Positions 54,219 through 64,000 of a stretch of 64,000 bases of DNA are shown piece after piece. The stretch covers positions 13,181,206 to 13,245,205 of the forward strand of contig OZ038453.1 of NCBI GenBank assembly GCA_964036195.1, given 5' to 3'. The DNA comes from Sphaerolaimus hirsutus. Taxonomy: Eukaryota > Nematoda > Chromadorea > Monhysterida > Sphaerolaimidae. The translations under genes were made by a program, and so were the position numbers. The notes beneath the pieces are model-generated. The model did no database searches, was not told the DNA's origin, and saw only the letters and a list, made by a program, of their open reading frames with translations. Position 1 is the stretch's first letter. Each line of letters begins with the position of its first letter.

Positions 54219-54307
54219 GCTATGGGCATGTCATGTGGGGCAGGGACTCACGCATGGACTGTGGGGCAGGCAGCGAGTATTTTTGCTTAAGTTGCTTACA
54301 CAGAGCT

Positions 54308-54692
54308 TACCATATTTCCCGGAAATACCCCCACGGGGTTTATTAGTTCGCCAGCAAAATTTGAGAAGGGGGGGGGGGGTTTATTCGCGGGGGCGGGTTT
54401 ATTCAGGGGAGGGTATTTTTTCGTCAGAAATTTTCGTGAAGTATTGTAGTAAAGAACAGGCTTTTACATGCCCACAACTGGTAATAAATGTGATCAAATC
54501 GGGTATACTTGGCACGTAAATACGTATACAAACTAGTCTACATGTAGCTGCGATGGAAATTGTTAGCAAATAATAAATACATTGCAGACATGATCTACAA
54601 TATTCCAAACGATGAGTATTTCGAGGGGGTTTATTTTTTCTCGGCTCTCTCAGACCTGCAAGTATTTCGCGGAGGTAATTCGAGGAAATACG
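54308..54692. mobile_element. TA-family MITE, worn left end
   Basis: It runs from ccatatttcccggaaatacc to aattcgaggaaatacgg, with TA on both sides. The core tagtctacatgtagctgcg is shared with 23130-23200. Confidence 0.7.
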
Positions 54693-55472
54693 GTATTCTA
54701 CGTTGAATGCAGCAATGCAATGGGGGGACACACGCACACACTGGGTTACCATTATGAAATACTCGACCATGAAATGAAACGCTCGAGCACATATCTAGTC
54801 GAGGACATACTTTTTTATACACTCTTATCTGCAAAAGATTCGGATTTTACTTTTCAGTACAAGTGAAATTATCAGTAAATACAGTCAGCAAGCCAAGTAA
54901 TAAAATATGTATGAAAATCGATTTTGCTCGCAATGTCGGTTTTTACCATTTTCACAGCCCTACATCAACGTCATTAAAAATAAATGAAAAGCACGCTACA
55001 CAGCCGATAAGAGCGATAAAAAGCGTCACTGCATTGGCAGTCTTTCAAAATGCAGTCGTTATCTGTCGTTTTAAAATCTACTTACTGCACAAATGGGTTG
55101 CCTTGTGTTGCGTTCAACGATGGGAATACAAAATCCTAAATTCCTAATTTGTAAATAATCGGAAATTATAAAATTCGAAAAAAGTTGAAATTTAAAAACG
55201 AAATTCAAATTAAAAAAATGGGGGGAAGTTCGAAAACTACAAAAAAAACTCACTGAAAGAAAAACACAGATTGCTAAATGTTATTAAATACTTGTGCAGC
55301 TGTGCCGCACGTCGACAATATGCAAACGTGTTTAGCGTAATTTAAATACCTATGTTTAGGTTACATGAAAACATATAAATATTTACGGCGTTTGCTGCCA
55401 AAATGTTTATATTTTTACTAAATGAAGACGGGAACGCGCACGCGCACGCCTTGAGTTGAAATTAGTGTGCAG
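54693..55472. other. End of unit C: intergenic, empty sites for unit B insertions
   Basis: Positions 54745-55290 align with 30120-31640 of unit B without the insertions at 30133 and 30661. No coding exon is supported. Confidence 0.55.
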
Positions 55473-55669
55473 GGGCCAGTACCGCAAGTTTACAAGTGCT
55501 TTACTTTTGACTCGTGACTTGACTCCTGACTTTTAACTTGATTCTTGACTTTGTCACTTGCAGGTTCCGCAAGTGACAAAGTTAAGAATCAAGTTAAAAG
55601 TCAAGAGCAATGTCAAGAGTCAAGTCAAGAGTCGAGAGAAAAGTAGTTGTCAACTTGAGGGACTGGCCC
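55473..55669. mobile_element. gggccagt-family fold-back MITE, 3-bp CAG duplication
   Basis: It starts gggccagtaccgcaagttta and ends aacttgagggactggccc, flanked by CAG at 55470-55472 and 55670-55672. The body is gacttgactcctgactt words, inverted in the second half. Confidence 0.87.
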
Positions 55670-55992
55670 CAGATGACCTATATATTTTATTAAAAAATAA
55701 TGACGCATCAGCTTTTTAGAGAATAGGTAAATATGTTTTTTAATGTTGTATGGGGGTGGATGAATGGCCCAAATAAAGAAAACGTTAATAAACTTACTTG
55801 CCAACTCATTTTGAGCACATATTTAACTAACAAAAATAATCAGTACATGGGACCTATGAATATCTATGAGGGAAAATACCTATGACTTCTGTAAAAAAAA
55901 CTTATCACAAACAATCAAAGAGGAAAGAGTGCACAGAGAAAGGGAAGTGTGCACACATTTATTGACCATTCCCATGTCGTTTTTGTCATAAA

Positions 55993-56110
55993 CTTCAGGG
56001 GCGGTCCCAGACCCTGTAAAATGTCAAATATCATGCAAAGTGTCAAAACTCACGTAAAATGCTCTGCAAAATGCAAGCGAGCAGAGCAGTGGTGGGGGGA
56101 GCGAGCAAAA
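55993..56110. repeat. ctgtaaaatg word family fragment
   Basis: gggcggtcccagaccctgta follows CAG. Only the left half is recognisable. Confidence 0.5.
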
Positions 56111-56134
56111 CACTTCTACATCCCCTACTTCTAA

Positions 56135-57025
56135 CAGTGTTGTTCAAATACTGGTATTTTTAGAAAACGTAAACGTAAATGTCAATACCTTTTTCAAATC
56201 CAAAGTATAATACTAATACATAAGGTATTTTTAAAATACCAAGGAATACGTGTAAAAAAACGTAAACGTAAAAATATTTTACAAGTAGTATTTGCCATTG
56301 TACTTCAGAAAATACCATTATTTTCACCTTTAGATGAGTAAATTTCTGATTTATTTTAGCACTTCATGTTTTTAGCAGTTTTTAGCAGAAGTTTTTAGCA
56401 CTTCATGCACTTCACCATCAACAACAGCGAGCGAGAAAATGATATAACAAAATTTTCCACAGCCCAATTTTCTACCAAAAATTTCAACAAATCTGTCACT
56501 GGTGAGTGTGCAGTGGTCAGGTACTGGTTGAGCTCGGCTTCCATCGCTCTAGCAATGGCATAGTTCGTTAAGGACTCTATGTGGAAACTTTCTGTTGCAA
56601 GCGTGCCGCTAAATCCAACTTTTCTGGTGATTCTGGGGGCAGTCTCAGACCCTGTAAAATGTCCTGCAAAATGTCAAATGTCATGCCAAGTGTTCAAAAG
56701 TCATGGAAAATGCGCTGAGACATTGCAAAAAGGTTCACCATTACCCAGGGCATTTAAATGAATGATGTTTTACTTTGAATGATGTTTGATGTTGAATTAC
56801 TCTTTTGTTTGCTGTGTGTGATGCCGTGTGTGAATGAAAGTTACAACACGTGAATCTGTCAGCGTTCAGAGTTTTTTTTACGTTTTTGTTAGTACCCAGG
56901 TATTTCAGCCAGAAATACGTAACGATATGTAATGGTATTGTCTAAATATGTAAACGTAAACATAAATATAAATACCAAAATACCTGGGTATTTCTGGTAA
57001 ACGTAAATACATATTTGCAACACTG
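56135..57025. mobile_element. 891-bp hAT-like composite element, exact 8-bp duplication
   Basis: It starts cagtgttgttcaaatactgg and ends acatatttgcaacactg. The flanks acttctaa at 56127-56134 and 57026-57033 are identical. It is colinear with 24688-25641, including the internal ctgtaaaatgtcctgcaaaa section at 56650-56760. Confidence 0.9.
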
Positions 57026-57180
57026 ACTTCTAAATACTTCTATGGAAAGACAGAAATAAATCACTAGAACCGGAAAAAAATCGTCTGTTTACTAGAGACT
57101 GAACCAACACATTAATCATTGGATGAAACTATAGATAAGCCAGAATCGCTGTTGCCTGGCAGCTCTTAGATACCTAATTG

Positions 57181-57279
57181 TAGTGATGTAAAGAGCGCCA
57201 GGCCAAGCGCCAAAGGAGTCATGGTGCTTTTCTGACCCGCAGCGCCAAGCGCCAGCGCCATGGCGCTTTCACACCACTA
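57181..57279. mobile_element. 99-bp hAT-like MITE, gcgcca family
   Basis: It starts tagtgatgtaaagagcgcc and ends ggcgctttcacaccacta. The flanks cctaattg and cctaacta match at 6 of 8. Confidence 0.72.
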
Positions 57280-57617
57280 CCTAACTACATTCATGCTATA
57301 GGGAAGTGAGGGGTTATATTTTTTATGTAGTTTTTCCAGCTCACTCGGACGACGGTATTTTTCGAATTCGATGGATAAATTCAAGAAAGTACGGTAAATA
57401 TACACATTACTCACGAAACATATAACATTTTTGTCCCGTTACTTGCATACTAAACGCATACGTTACTTGCATAAAATACCTACATATTACTTTTGTTGCT
57501 TAAAAACAAGTACAATTCATGTGTGAGTGACGCTAACAAACTCGAAAATCTATAACGTCTAAAAATACGATAAAAACGCATGTCCACAATGTCACAATGG
57601 AGAACACAAATGCATAC

Positions 57618-57947
57618 CGTATTTTCTCGGAACCCCCCCCCCCTGAAACCCCCACTCGAAATCCCCCCCCCCAATTTAGTGTATAGAGAACCGTGTTTAT
57701 ACCATCTACATATGTACTCATAGAGAGTCTATCAGTGTACCGTTTATAGAGTCTTATACATGGCAGTTTTTGTTGCATTTTTCGACGTCTGCACAGTGCG
57801 CACGTTTCAAAAAACAATTAAGTACTGGGATATCAAAAAATTTCTGGCGAAATAATAACCCCCCTCGAAATAACCCCCTCGTTTAACCCCCTCTCAAAAA
57901 TCTCACTCTGAAAAAAAAACCCCCGGGGGGTATTTGGAGGAAATATG
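57618..57947. mobile_element. TA-family MITE, ccgtattttctcggaa subtype
   Basis: It runs from ccgtattttctcggaacccc to tttggaggaaatatgg, followed by TA. Internal words are ccctcgaaataacccc. The core (gcatttttcgacgtctgc) is shared with 18740-18765. Confidence 0.7.
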
Positions 57948-58078
57948 GTACCTAGATATAAAACAAGTGGAACCAACGATAACATGGAAAAAGGCAACGG
58001 CAATTCTTCACGATCAGCACAATGTATTTTTAGGTAAAGCAATGGTCGGTATTTTATGTATTTATATCTACTGAAAAC

Positions 58079-58546
58079 TGACGATGGAAAACTGTCTGGA
58101 AAAAAGTGCTTAAATGTTTTTTTACATAATTTTTGCCTCTAATTTCTTGTGATATTTTTAGAACACTTCAAAGTTGTTTTTTTAAATGAACCAAATTTTT
58201 TCACTGCTAAATTATTTCAAGTCAATTTTAATACCTTGCAGTCCTCAAAACTGTTTTCGCAGGCTCGTTTGAGCTTTCTTGCTGCACAAATTCCAAATGA
58301 AATTCAAGTTTGGAATTTTGTTTATGCGCTTATTTCAAACATTTTCATGCATTTTCAACAGAAAATACTGAAAAAATCTTAAACAGTTTTGGAATTGCCG
58401 AATTTTTTCTAGAAAACATTACTTTTATGTGTTTTTCTAGTGATGGAATCGAAAAGTCGTATGTTTCGGTTAATTTACCGAAAAGTCCAGCAACAGGAAT
58501 GGTTTAAAAAGTCAACAAAAAAATGAATATTTCTTTGCCATCGTTA
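58079..58546. mobile_element. hAT-like element with exact 8-bp duplication, little word expansion
   Basis: It starts tgacgatggaaaactgtctg and ends ttctttgccatcgtta. The flanks ctgaaaac at 58071-58078 and 58547-58554 are identical. The body is largely non-repetitive and AT-rich; the plus frames (58149-58507) show no known domain. Confidence 0.87.
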
Positions 58547-58612
58547 CTGAAAACACAAAATTGAAAATACTGAGCGAACGTAGCAAAATATTCGCTGAGC
58601 ATTAAAAATCGT

Positions 58613-59472
58613 CAATGGCCCCGCGCACACTAGTTTACTGGCGTTTTCAGTTTACTGGCGGTAAACTCCATTTTTTAGTTTACCGGCTAAATTCACGCAT
58701 AGTAAAAGTGGGCGGAGTTTAGGCCGCCATCTTTATTTTTTTCAAGTTTGCCTGTGATGTGAATTTACGCTGTAAACATTAATTTCTAATTTCTTTAATT
58801 GTGGAAGAACGGAGCATTGTTTATGCAATTTTTTTGCGTCATCGTGTACAGTACGTTGTGTAGATGTTGTCAAAATTTTTAAAATATTTTTAAGTGCAAC
58901 ATTGGATTTTTTATTGAATTTATCATTTTTTTGTGGAAATAAATTTTTATAAAATCACCTGTTACGTTTTTTCGTTTATTGAAACGTTCTAAATTATCAG
59001 TTTTCTTTGCGCTATCGATTGGTGTACACAGCGGACATGAAATATAAACTTTCGATTTTTTATGATTTTATTTCAATTAAACGCAAATAAATCACTAGCA
59101 CGTGAACGGAAAGCCCGAATCCGGAAAAAAAAATCACACATGAAAGAGGAACATTAGCTGCACACATCACACAATTTTTCGCGGCGTGAAACGAAAGACT
59201 TTGCGAATTATGATTTAATCACAATTAAAAAAGAAAAAATCAGCCAAAAATCGAATAGTGAATGAAAATTGTCCATTCAACGACAGTGTACTACATAACA
59301 ACCATTATAAGCGGTTGCAATCGAAAAATGAAGTGTAGCTGTAGCAGATAGCATGAAAATGAATTTTTTGTATTTGTTACATCAGTTTACCATTCCAGTG
59401 CCACTTTAATGCTAACTGCCACTGCAACGGAAATATTTCAGTTTGATTTTTATATTCAACGTAGTTGCAAAT
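58613..59472. mobile_element. Left non-coding end of a PIF/Harbinger element
   Basis: Before the transposase stop there is ggccccgcgcacactagttt, then four agtttac(t/c)gg(c)-type words at 58630-58690, followed by AT-rich sequence. I place the element edge near 58613 by this change. The right end lies beyond the window, so the terminal repeat and TTA/TAA duplication cannot be checked. Confidence 0.45.
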
Positions 59473-61963
59473 TCAGCAGTCAGCGGGATTCACCCACGGA
59501 ACACGACCGGCGTCCGTCATCATCCACTCCTTGATTGCATCCCTGATGGGGCGCGCATCTCTTTCGTCAACGTCCCTTCGGATTGGCACGTTATCGATCG
59601 TATCCATGTTGTCGTACACTGGTCGCCACTGCAGCTGTGTATGGGAATGAATTTATGTGATGTTGAATTGTAACAGTGAATATGCAAGGTAAACTTACAT
59701 TTCGCTCAACAGTGTCGTTCGGGTCATCTTGTGGTTTTTCATCGCCATTTTCATCAAATTGGTTGGCAGCACTTTCCCCGCGGATATCACGCAGCCAATT
59801 GTGCAGGTGGCAACAGGCCATAACCAGTCTTTGTACGCGCGGCGGTTCCATCGCGATACAGGTCAGCAGTATGCGCCATCTGCCAGCCAAAATACCAAAG
59901 ACGCATTCGACAGTGCGCCTAGCTCGGGATAAGCTGCAGTAGTTGCAGTCAAATTTAGATTTCAGTTTTACCAAACAACGCTTCTTTCACAATATTCAAA
60001 CACACCGATAGTTGAAGTGTCGCTGGCTGTCATCTGCATGCAGCGCATATGGCACCATACACCACTTGCGCAACGCGAACGCTTGATCACCCACAAAATA
60101 ACTCGGAATGGTATTTGCAGGTTCGTTGGCATCTGCACCGGGCAGCAAGCACGGTGGCGCCATAAGCATTCTGCCATGTCTGTGTAAATGTATCACTTTT
60201 ATCATGTGTAAATGTATAGCACCTCATTGGAACATGTCAAAAAGGATGTAAACTCACATCAAATCCTGCCCGAAATCAGACGTGATCAGCACAGCACCAT
60301 CTGCTTGTGACCCCGGCATACCGATGTCCACGTACTGAATTTTCAAATCTGCGCTGGCGCTGATGAACAGTATAATCGACGAGAAGCCCTTGTAGCACCA
60401 GTATCTCGTTCCACCCTCTGCAAGGCGTTTTTCATTTACTTTTGTAACTGTAAACATTTCCACCTCACTGCACAGTTTCCCATCACTGTGAATTTAGTCA
60501 TTTTTCTACAGTCGCCAGACCGTCGCCAGACCGTCGCCATTTCGTCGCGCAATTTGGCCCTTTTTTAAAAAAAATCATAACTTTTTTTTGGATCACTTTT
60601 ATGAGAAGCCAGGTACGTCAGAAGAAGCGCAATTTTTTTCTCTACAAGTACATCCAAAAATCATTTGCACAACATTCCCATGACCCAAATGAAGTTACTT
60701 TCAAATCGGTGGGGGTTGCGGTTAAACTCAAGCAAAAGCGACGATTTTGCGACGTTTGCGACGCAAAATGCGACGAAAAGCGACGTTTTCACAAAAAAAT
60801 TTGCAACCTTGGTAAACTGGCGACTATTTCTGATTGAAGGCGACGCACGCGTCGCAAGCGTCGCAAGCGTCGCAAATGCGACGCTTAGTTTACCGTGACG
60901 TTGCATACGACTCACCATGTTTATGTTTACTGGAAACAACACACATGAGGGCAAAAGTAGAATGCGTAAAATGATATGTACTTACCAGCGGGTTTGCGAA
61001 TACGGATGTGTTTGCCATCCAGACTCCCCACACAGTTCGGCATCTGCCACAGTTTCCAGTATTGCTGCGCGAAATCTTTCATTTGCCCTAAATCACTCCC
61101 CATAGGTTTCAAGTGGTCCTTCAAAACTTTCACTATTCCGGTGGACACTTCGTCAATAATCGTTCTAATCGTAGCGCCGGAAATCTGTAAATGTTTTTCC
61201 AAAATACAATGAACTATAAAGCAATCTAAAAGCATGAAAAATGGTATCACCTGTGACTGGCCGGCACAATCTTCAACTTCCCGGCCGTTTGCGCATGTAT
61301 ACAGAAAGTAAAACAGTCGCATTTCTGTTGTCACTACAGCGATGTGTCTTCTTTCATCTCGTGTTCTCAGGTACTGTTCACCAGTTTCAGGGTCGACAGC
61401 TGTAAGCATCGCGTGCAGCTGTTCGAATTCAGTTGGCCACAGCTGTAATTAATTTGTAATCATTGTGAACGTTATCGGTAAACTGAGTTCATTCATAAAT
61501 ATCAGTTTACTGTTCGATTGCAATGTTGTTGTAAACAATAACATGAAAATGTCACAACACAGTAAGTGATGTTATATACGTCTGTATATTTTACGTAAAT
61601 AACAGAAATTGTGAAACAACGAACCCTGCACAGTTTGTAAAACCATGCTGGATCGGTGTTCTTGCAGGCAATAACAGCTCGCCAGTAATTGCCCCTGGAG
61701 CGCGCCCTTTCTAGTAAATACGGTGTCATGTACTTTTTCCTGCCGTGATCACCCTGTTCTTGTGCGGCATTCTGCTGTTCCTGCTCTTGTTCTTCGTCGT
61801 CGTTGTCCACATCATACGAAAACAACGTGTTCCCGACTGCCAAAAAAGCGGCTAAAATTTGTCTCTTCTGATTGTGCGTTAGTGGCGCAGTTCCATCCAA
61901 ATTCCGCTCTAGCGCTTCGTTCATTCTTTGCATTTGTCCCAAAATGGATTCATCTTGCGCCAT
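59473..61963 (-). CDS. PIF/Harbinger DDE transposase, seven exons, intact
   Basis: Exons on minus: 61963-61625, 61442-61251, 61184-60986, 60417-60258, 60179-60006, 59933-59699, 59634-59473 (stop TGA). Together they are 1461 nt, 486 aa, all GT-AG, with every phase consistent and no internal stop. The N-terminal 113 residues include acidic EEQEQEQQNAAQEQ. The nuclease core has CVGSLDGKHIRI (first Asp about 233), YKGFSSI...MPGSQADGAVL, YFVGDQAFALRKW (second Asp about 328) and RRTVECVFGILAGRWRIL (Glu about 364), then the usual CHLHNWL and a terminal GRVPWVNP. Harbinger transposases act in the nucleus, cut the element at its terminal repeats and target TWA sites. An intact frame suggests recent activity. 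It could supply the TTA-flanked MITEs in this window. Confidence 0.92.
60490..60905. repeat. gtcgc / gcgac word element inside transposase intron 3
   Basis: cgtcgccagaccgtcgccag at 60515-60545 and gcgtcgcaagcgtcgcaa near 60850-60880 bracket sequence with gcgacgttttgcgac-type words. It ends close to cttagtttaccgtgacg. It shows the same word reiteration as the MITE families; its borders are uncertain. Intron 3 is otherwise the longest of the gene. Confidence 0.5.
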
Positions 61964-62215
61964 TTTGAAACGTTTTTTTGGGGACAGTTTTTGTCAATCG
62001 ATATTTCAGATTTCTGGCCATATGCCAGACATTTCTGGCATGTAGCCAGAAATGAAACATGTCATTAAAAAAAGTAACCATGAATAACATAAAATTGTAT
62101 CACGACGTGTCACTTCTTTTTGTCACAAATCCATATCTTTCACAGATAAGAAATAAAAAGCGAAAATTTTGTGGAAAAGTGAAAAATAGACCGTTTGATT
62201 GATTTCGCGTCGAAA
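61964..62215. promoter_or_regulatory. Shared divergent promoter of the Harbinger element with an inverted repeat cluster
   Basis: The interval separates the two start codons by 252 bp. At about 62011-62055 the words tttctggc, gccaga, tttctggc and gccagaaa alternate as nested palindromes (atttctggccatatgccaga followed by catttctggcatgtagccag). This is a plausible binding site for an element-encoded protein. No TATA box is assigned. Confidence 0.5.
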
Positions 62216-63490
62216 ATGGTCCGAACTTTGGGCGGTATGGCGCGCGGCCGATCGCAAAACGTTTCCGCGACCGCGGAAACGACTTCGGATGGCGGCAAAG
62301 GCAAAAATGGAAACAAACGTGGACGGCCGCCAAAGCAGAAAAGTGAGAGCCAGCCCCCAGAACAGGTTACTCATCCGATTTCTTTGGTTATCTGACCATT
62401 TCTTTTCATTCATTTTCTAGTTATCATTTTTGTTTGAGTACAAGTGTGTTTTGGACATCTGCCAATTTATCTACAATTTGCGAATGTTTACAAGCCAACG
62501 CGATATTTACAATCCAAGATAAGCCAACCAATGTTTACAAATCGTTTGCCCCACTTCAGAGCGTTCCGACTGGACCGCCCGTGCGTGGCCGAGGCACAAA
62601 CATGCGCACCAGAGGGCAGGCTGCGCAGAGTTCTCAGCGCGACATTTCCGAGCCGCAGCGCGTGCTTGTCCCCGACGATCACCTCGCACATTCGTTTGGC
62701 AGGGTTTTGTCGCAGGTTTGCTACTTATATTTGTATGGGTTTCTGAACTTTTTCTACACACACAGTTTATTCTTTATTTGAAATTTGTCTATATTCATTT
62801 CTAATTTAGCAAACTTCTGTGCTTTTTCGTAAACTCACATTTCATTTGTTTCAACTATGCGGAATTCTCTTTCCACCGTGTCAAAAGTGTACACAATGTT
62901 CCTTTTCAGGATTTGTTCGCGAGTCAGGACTCTCCGGCTGAGCCGGAAGTCCCGGCTGACGGTGACCGTTTGGAGGAGCAGGAAAAAGCGCGCGAGGAGG
63001 AAAGAGCGCGCCAGCAGAAATTGTCGATGGAGGAGCAAAGAAGGCTCAGAAAGTTGGAAAATGACAGAATCGGGGCGAAGCGGCGCAGAGACAAGAAGAG
63101 GCTGCAATTGAAAGAGAAAAAAATGGTTTGTCATTTTTTCTTTATTTGAATACGTTCTCTTTCAGGCATTACCTCACTGTACACTTTCATGAAAGTTTGC
63201 GCAACGTGAACTACTGTTGCTGTTTTCACCACTTATGTAAAAAGTAGATGTAAACTGATGTTGCCATGACAGTGTAACTTTGCACACTGTGACAGACATA
63301 CTGTAGCACCTTTTACCCATTATGTAACATGTAGATGTAAACTGATAGTTTGATCTCACACACACACTGTCACTTTGCAGCAGGAGCTGCAACGGCAGGC
63401 ACGTGAGGCAGCCACGAACGTGTACGGTGGTCCCCTTGTGCCGTCCGCAGTGGTTGCACCCGCTGCAAGCACTACGGCTTCCGTGTCCAT

Positions 63491-63535
<45 letters not shown>

Positions 63536-64000
63536 CGCGCCCGCGCCCGCGCCCGTCGTACCGCCCGCCAAGGAATTGCCGGCGCCCGTGCAACAGAAGA
63601 AACTGAAAACAAAAACTGTCGTTGTTGGGGGTTCGCGGTCCCCGACGCCGACAGTTTGCCAAGACACTGCCACAGCCGAGAAGGCCAAGCCTTCGACGCC
63701 GACAGTTGGCCAAGACGCTGCCGCAGCCGAGAAGCCAAAGCGAAAGTGGGCGCTCTTCGTTTGTGACAAGCCGCGGTGTCACGGTATTTATGTTAGTTTA
63801 CGTTCAGTAAGAATTCTTTCAGTGTTCTTGAGACATGTTTTAGACGTTTCTGAATGTGTTGCAGGATGAGGAAGAGCGCGCGGCGATGGAGGCCGGCCTA
63901 CCAATTCCGCCGGAAAGCCCCGGGAAGATTGCGGAAAAGAAGCGCTTGAGGGAGGAGCACAACAGGACGTGCGAGTACAGAACTGGCCGTCTGAATGAAG
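62216..64000 (+). CDS. Divergent second gene of the Harbinger element: AT-hook, coiled-coil, Ala-Pro-rich protein (partial)
   Basis: Exons: 62216-62365, 62560-62715, 62910-63125, 63381-63806 and 63865 onward, running off the window (at least 361 codons). All introns are GT-AG and phase 0. Exon 1 encodes NGNKRGRPPKQKSE, a classic AT-hook. Exon 2 has VRGRGTNMRTRGQ. Exon 3 is a highly charged helix (EEQEKAREEERARQQK, RRDKKRLQLKEKK). Exon 4 holds a (AP)n tract and two copies of PTPTVxQDxAxAEKxK. Harbinger elements usually carry a second, Myb/SANT-like protein that helps import and DNA binding. No Myb repeat is visible here, so a related role is inferred only from position and the AT-hook. It could also be a host gene beside the element. 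Confidence 0.72.
63489..63556 (+). repeat. GCGCCC hexanucleotide repeat within exon 4
   Basis: About eleven near-perfect gcgccc units encode alternating Ala-Pro in the plus frame. The tract is in phase, so length changes by whole units keep the frame. Confidence 0.85.

Larger units (their letters stand above)
38090..55300 (-). repeat. Tandem unit C (deacetylase copy C and upstream flank)
   Basis: This is colinear with unit B, but about 5 kb longer. Most of the excess is accounted for by elements at 39514, 41302, 43962, 45154, 46130 (with 46560), 47371, 50850 and 53939. Several of these sites are visibly empty in B. Confidence 0.85.

Noticed and set aside
59443..59942. Plus-strand frames across the transposase exons
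   Set aside because: They are antisense shadows of the intact minus-strand transposase.
62434..62781. Plus and minus frames overlapping exon 2 of the divergent gene
   Set aside because: Phase-0 splicing with its neighbours supports only the frame beginning SVPTGPPVRGRG.

Overview
The window is nuclear DNA of a repeat-saturated eukaryote, most likely a metazoan. The genes are split by many short GT-AG introns. The mobile DNA is PIF/Harbinger, hAT-like, TA-targeting and LINE. I could not place the phylum. I rebuilt the gene models by hand by joining splice sites in phase; none has been checked against RNA or a database.

Layout. 0-8 kb: a LINE fragment, several MITEs and a small cysteine-rich secreted-type ORF (5877-6158). 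8.4-10.6 kb: a three-exon plus-strand gene of about 115 aa with no recognised family. 12.5-49.8 kb: three tandem minus-strand copies (A, B, C) of a seven-exon, membrane-anchored polysaccharide deacetylase (NodB/CE4) gene. B and C keep every splice phase and all five NodB motifs. Copy A has a damaged last intron. The flanks of B and C are also duplicated: about 19.7-31.7 kb matches about 38.1-55.3 kb, and the C unit is larger because of extra transposons. 58.6-64 kb: an autonomous-looking PIF/Harbinger element. It carries an intact seven-exon, 486-codon transposase on minus and a divergent plus-strand gene encoding an AT-hook, coiled-coil and Ala-Pro-rich protein that runs off the window.

Nearly all remaining sequence is short non-autonomous transposons. 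Reading their edges shows several insertion classes: 8-bp target duplications (hAT-like), 3-bp CAG/CTG, 3-bp TTA (Harbinger-like), 4-bp ATTT/AAAT, and TA. The B/C duplication supplies natural empty sites that confirm several of these duplications.

The most striking pattern is that, in almost every family whatever its insertion class, the short word at the element ends is reiterated many times, in both orientations, through the body. Words include gcgcca, caccgg, cggaaa, gatccc, actcg, gttaaaa, aacgta, attcga, ctcgaa-taccccc and cttgtcgac. Elements are often nested two or three deep and fill the introns of the deacetylase genes.
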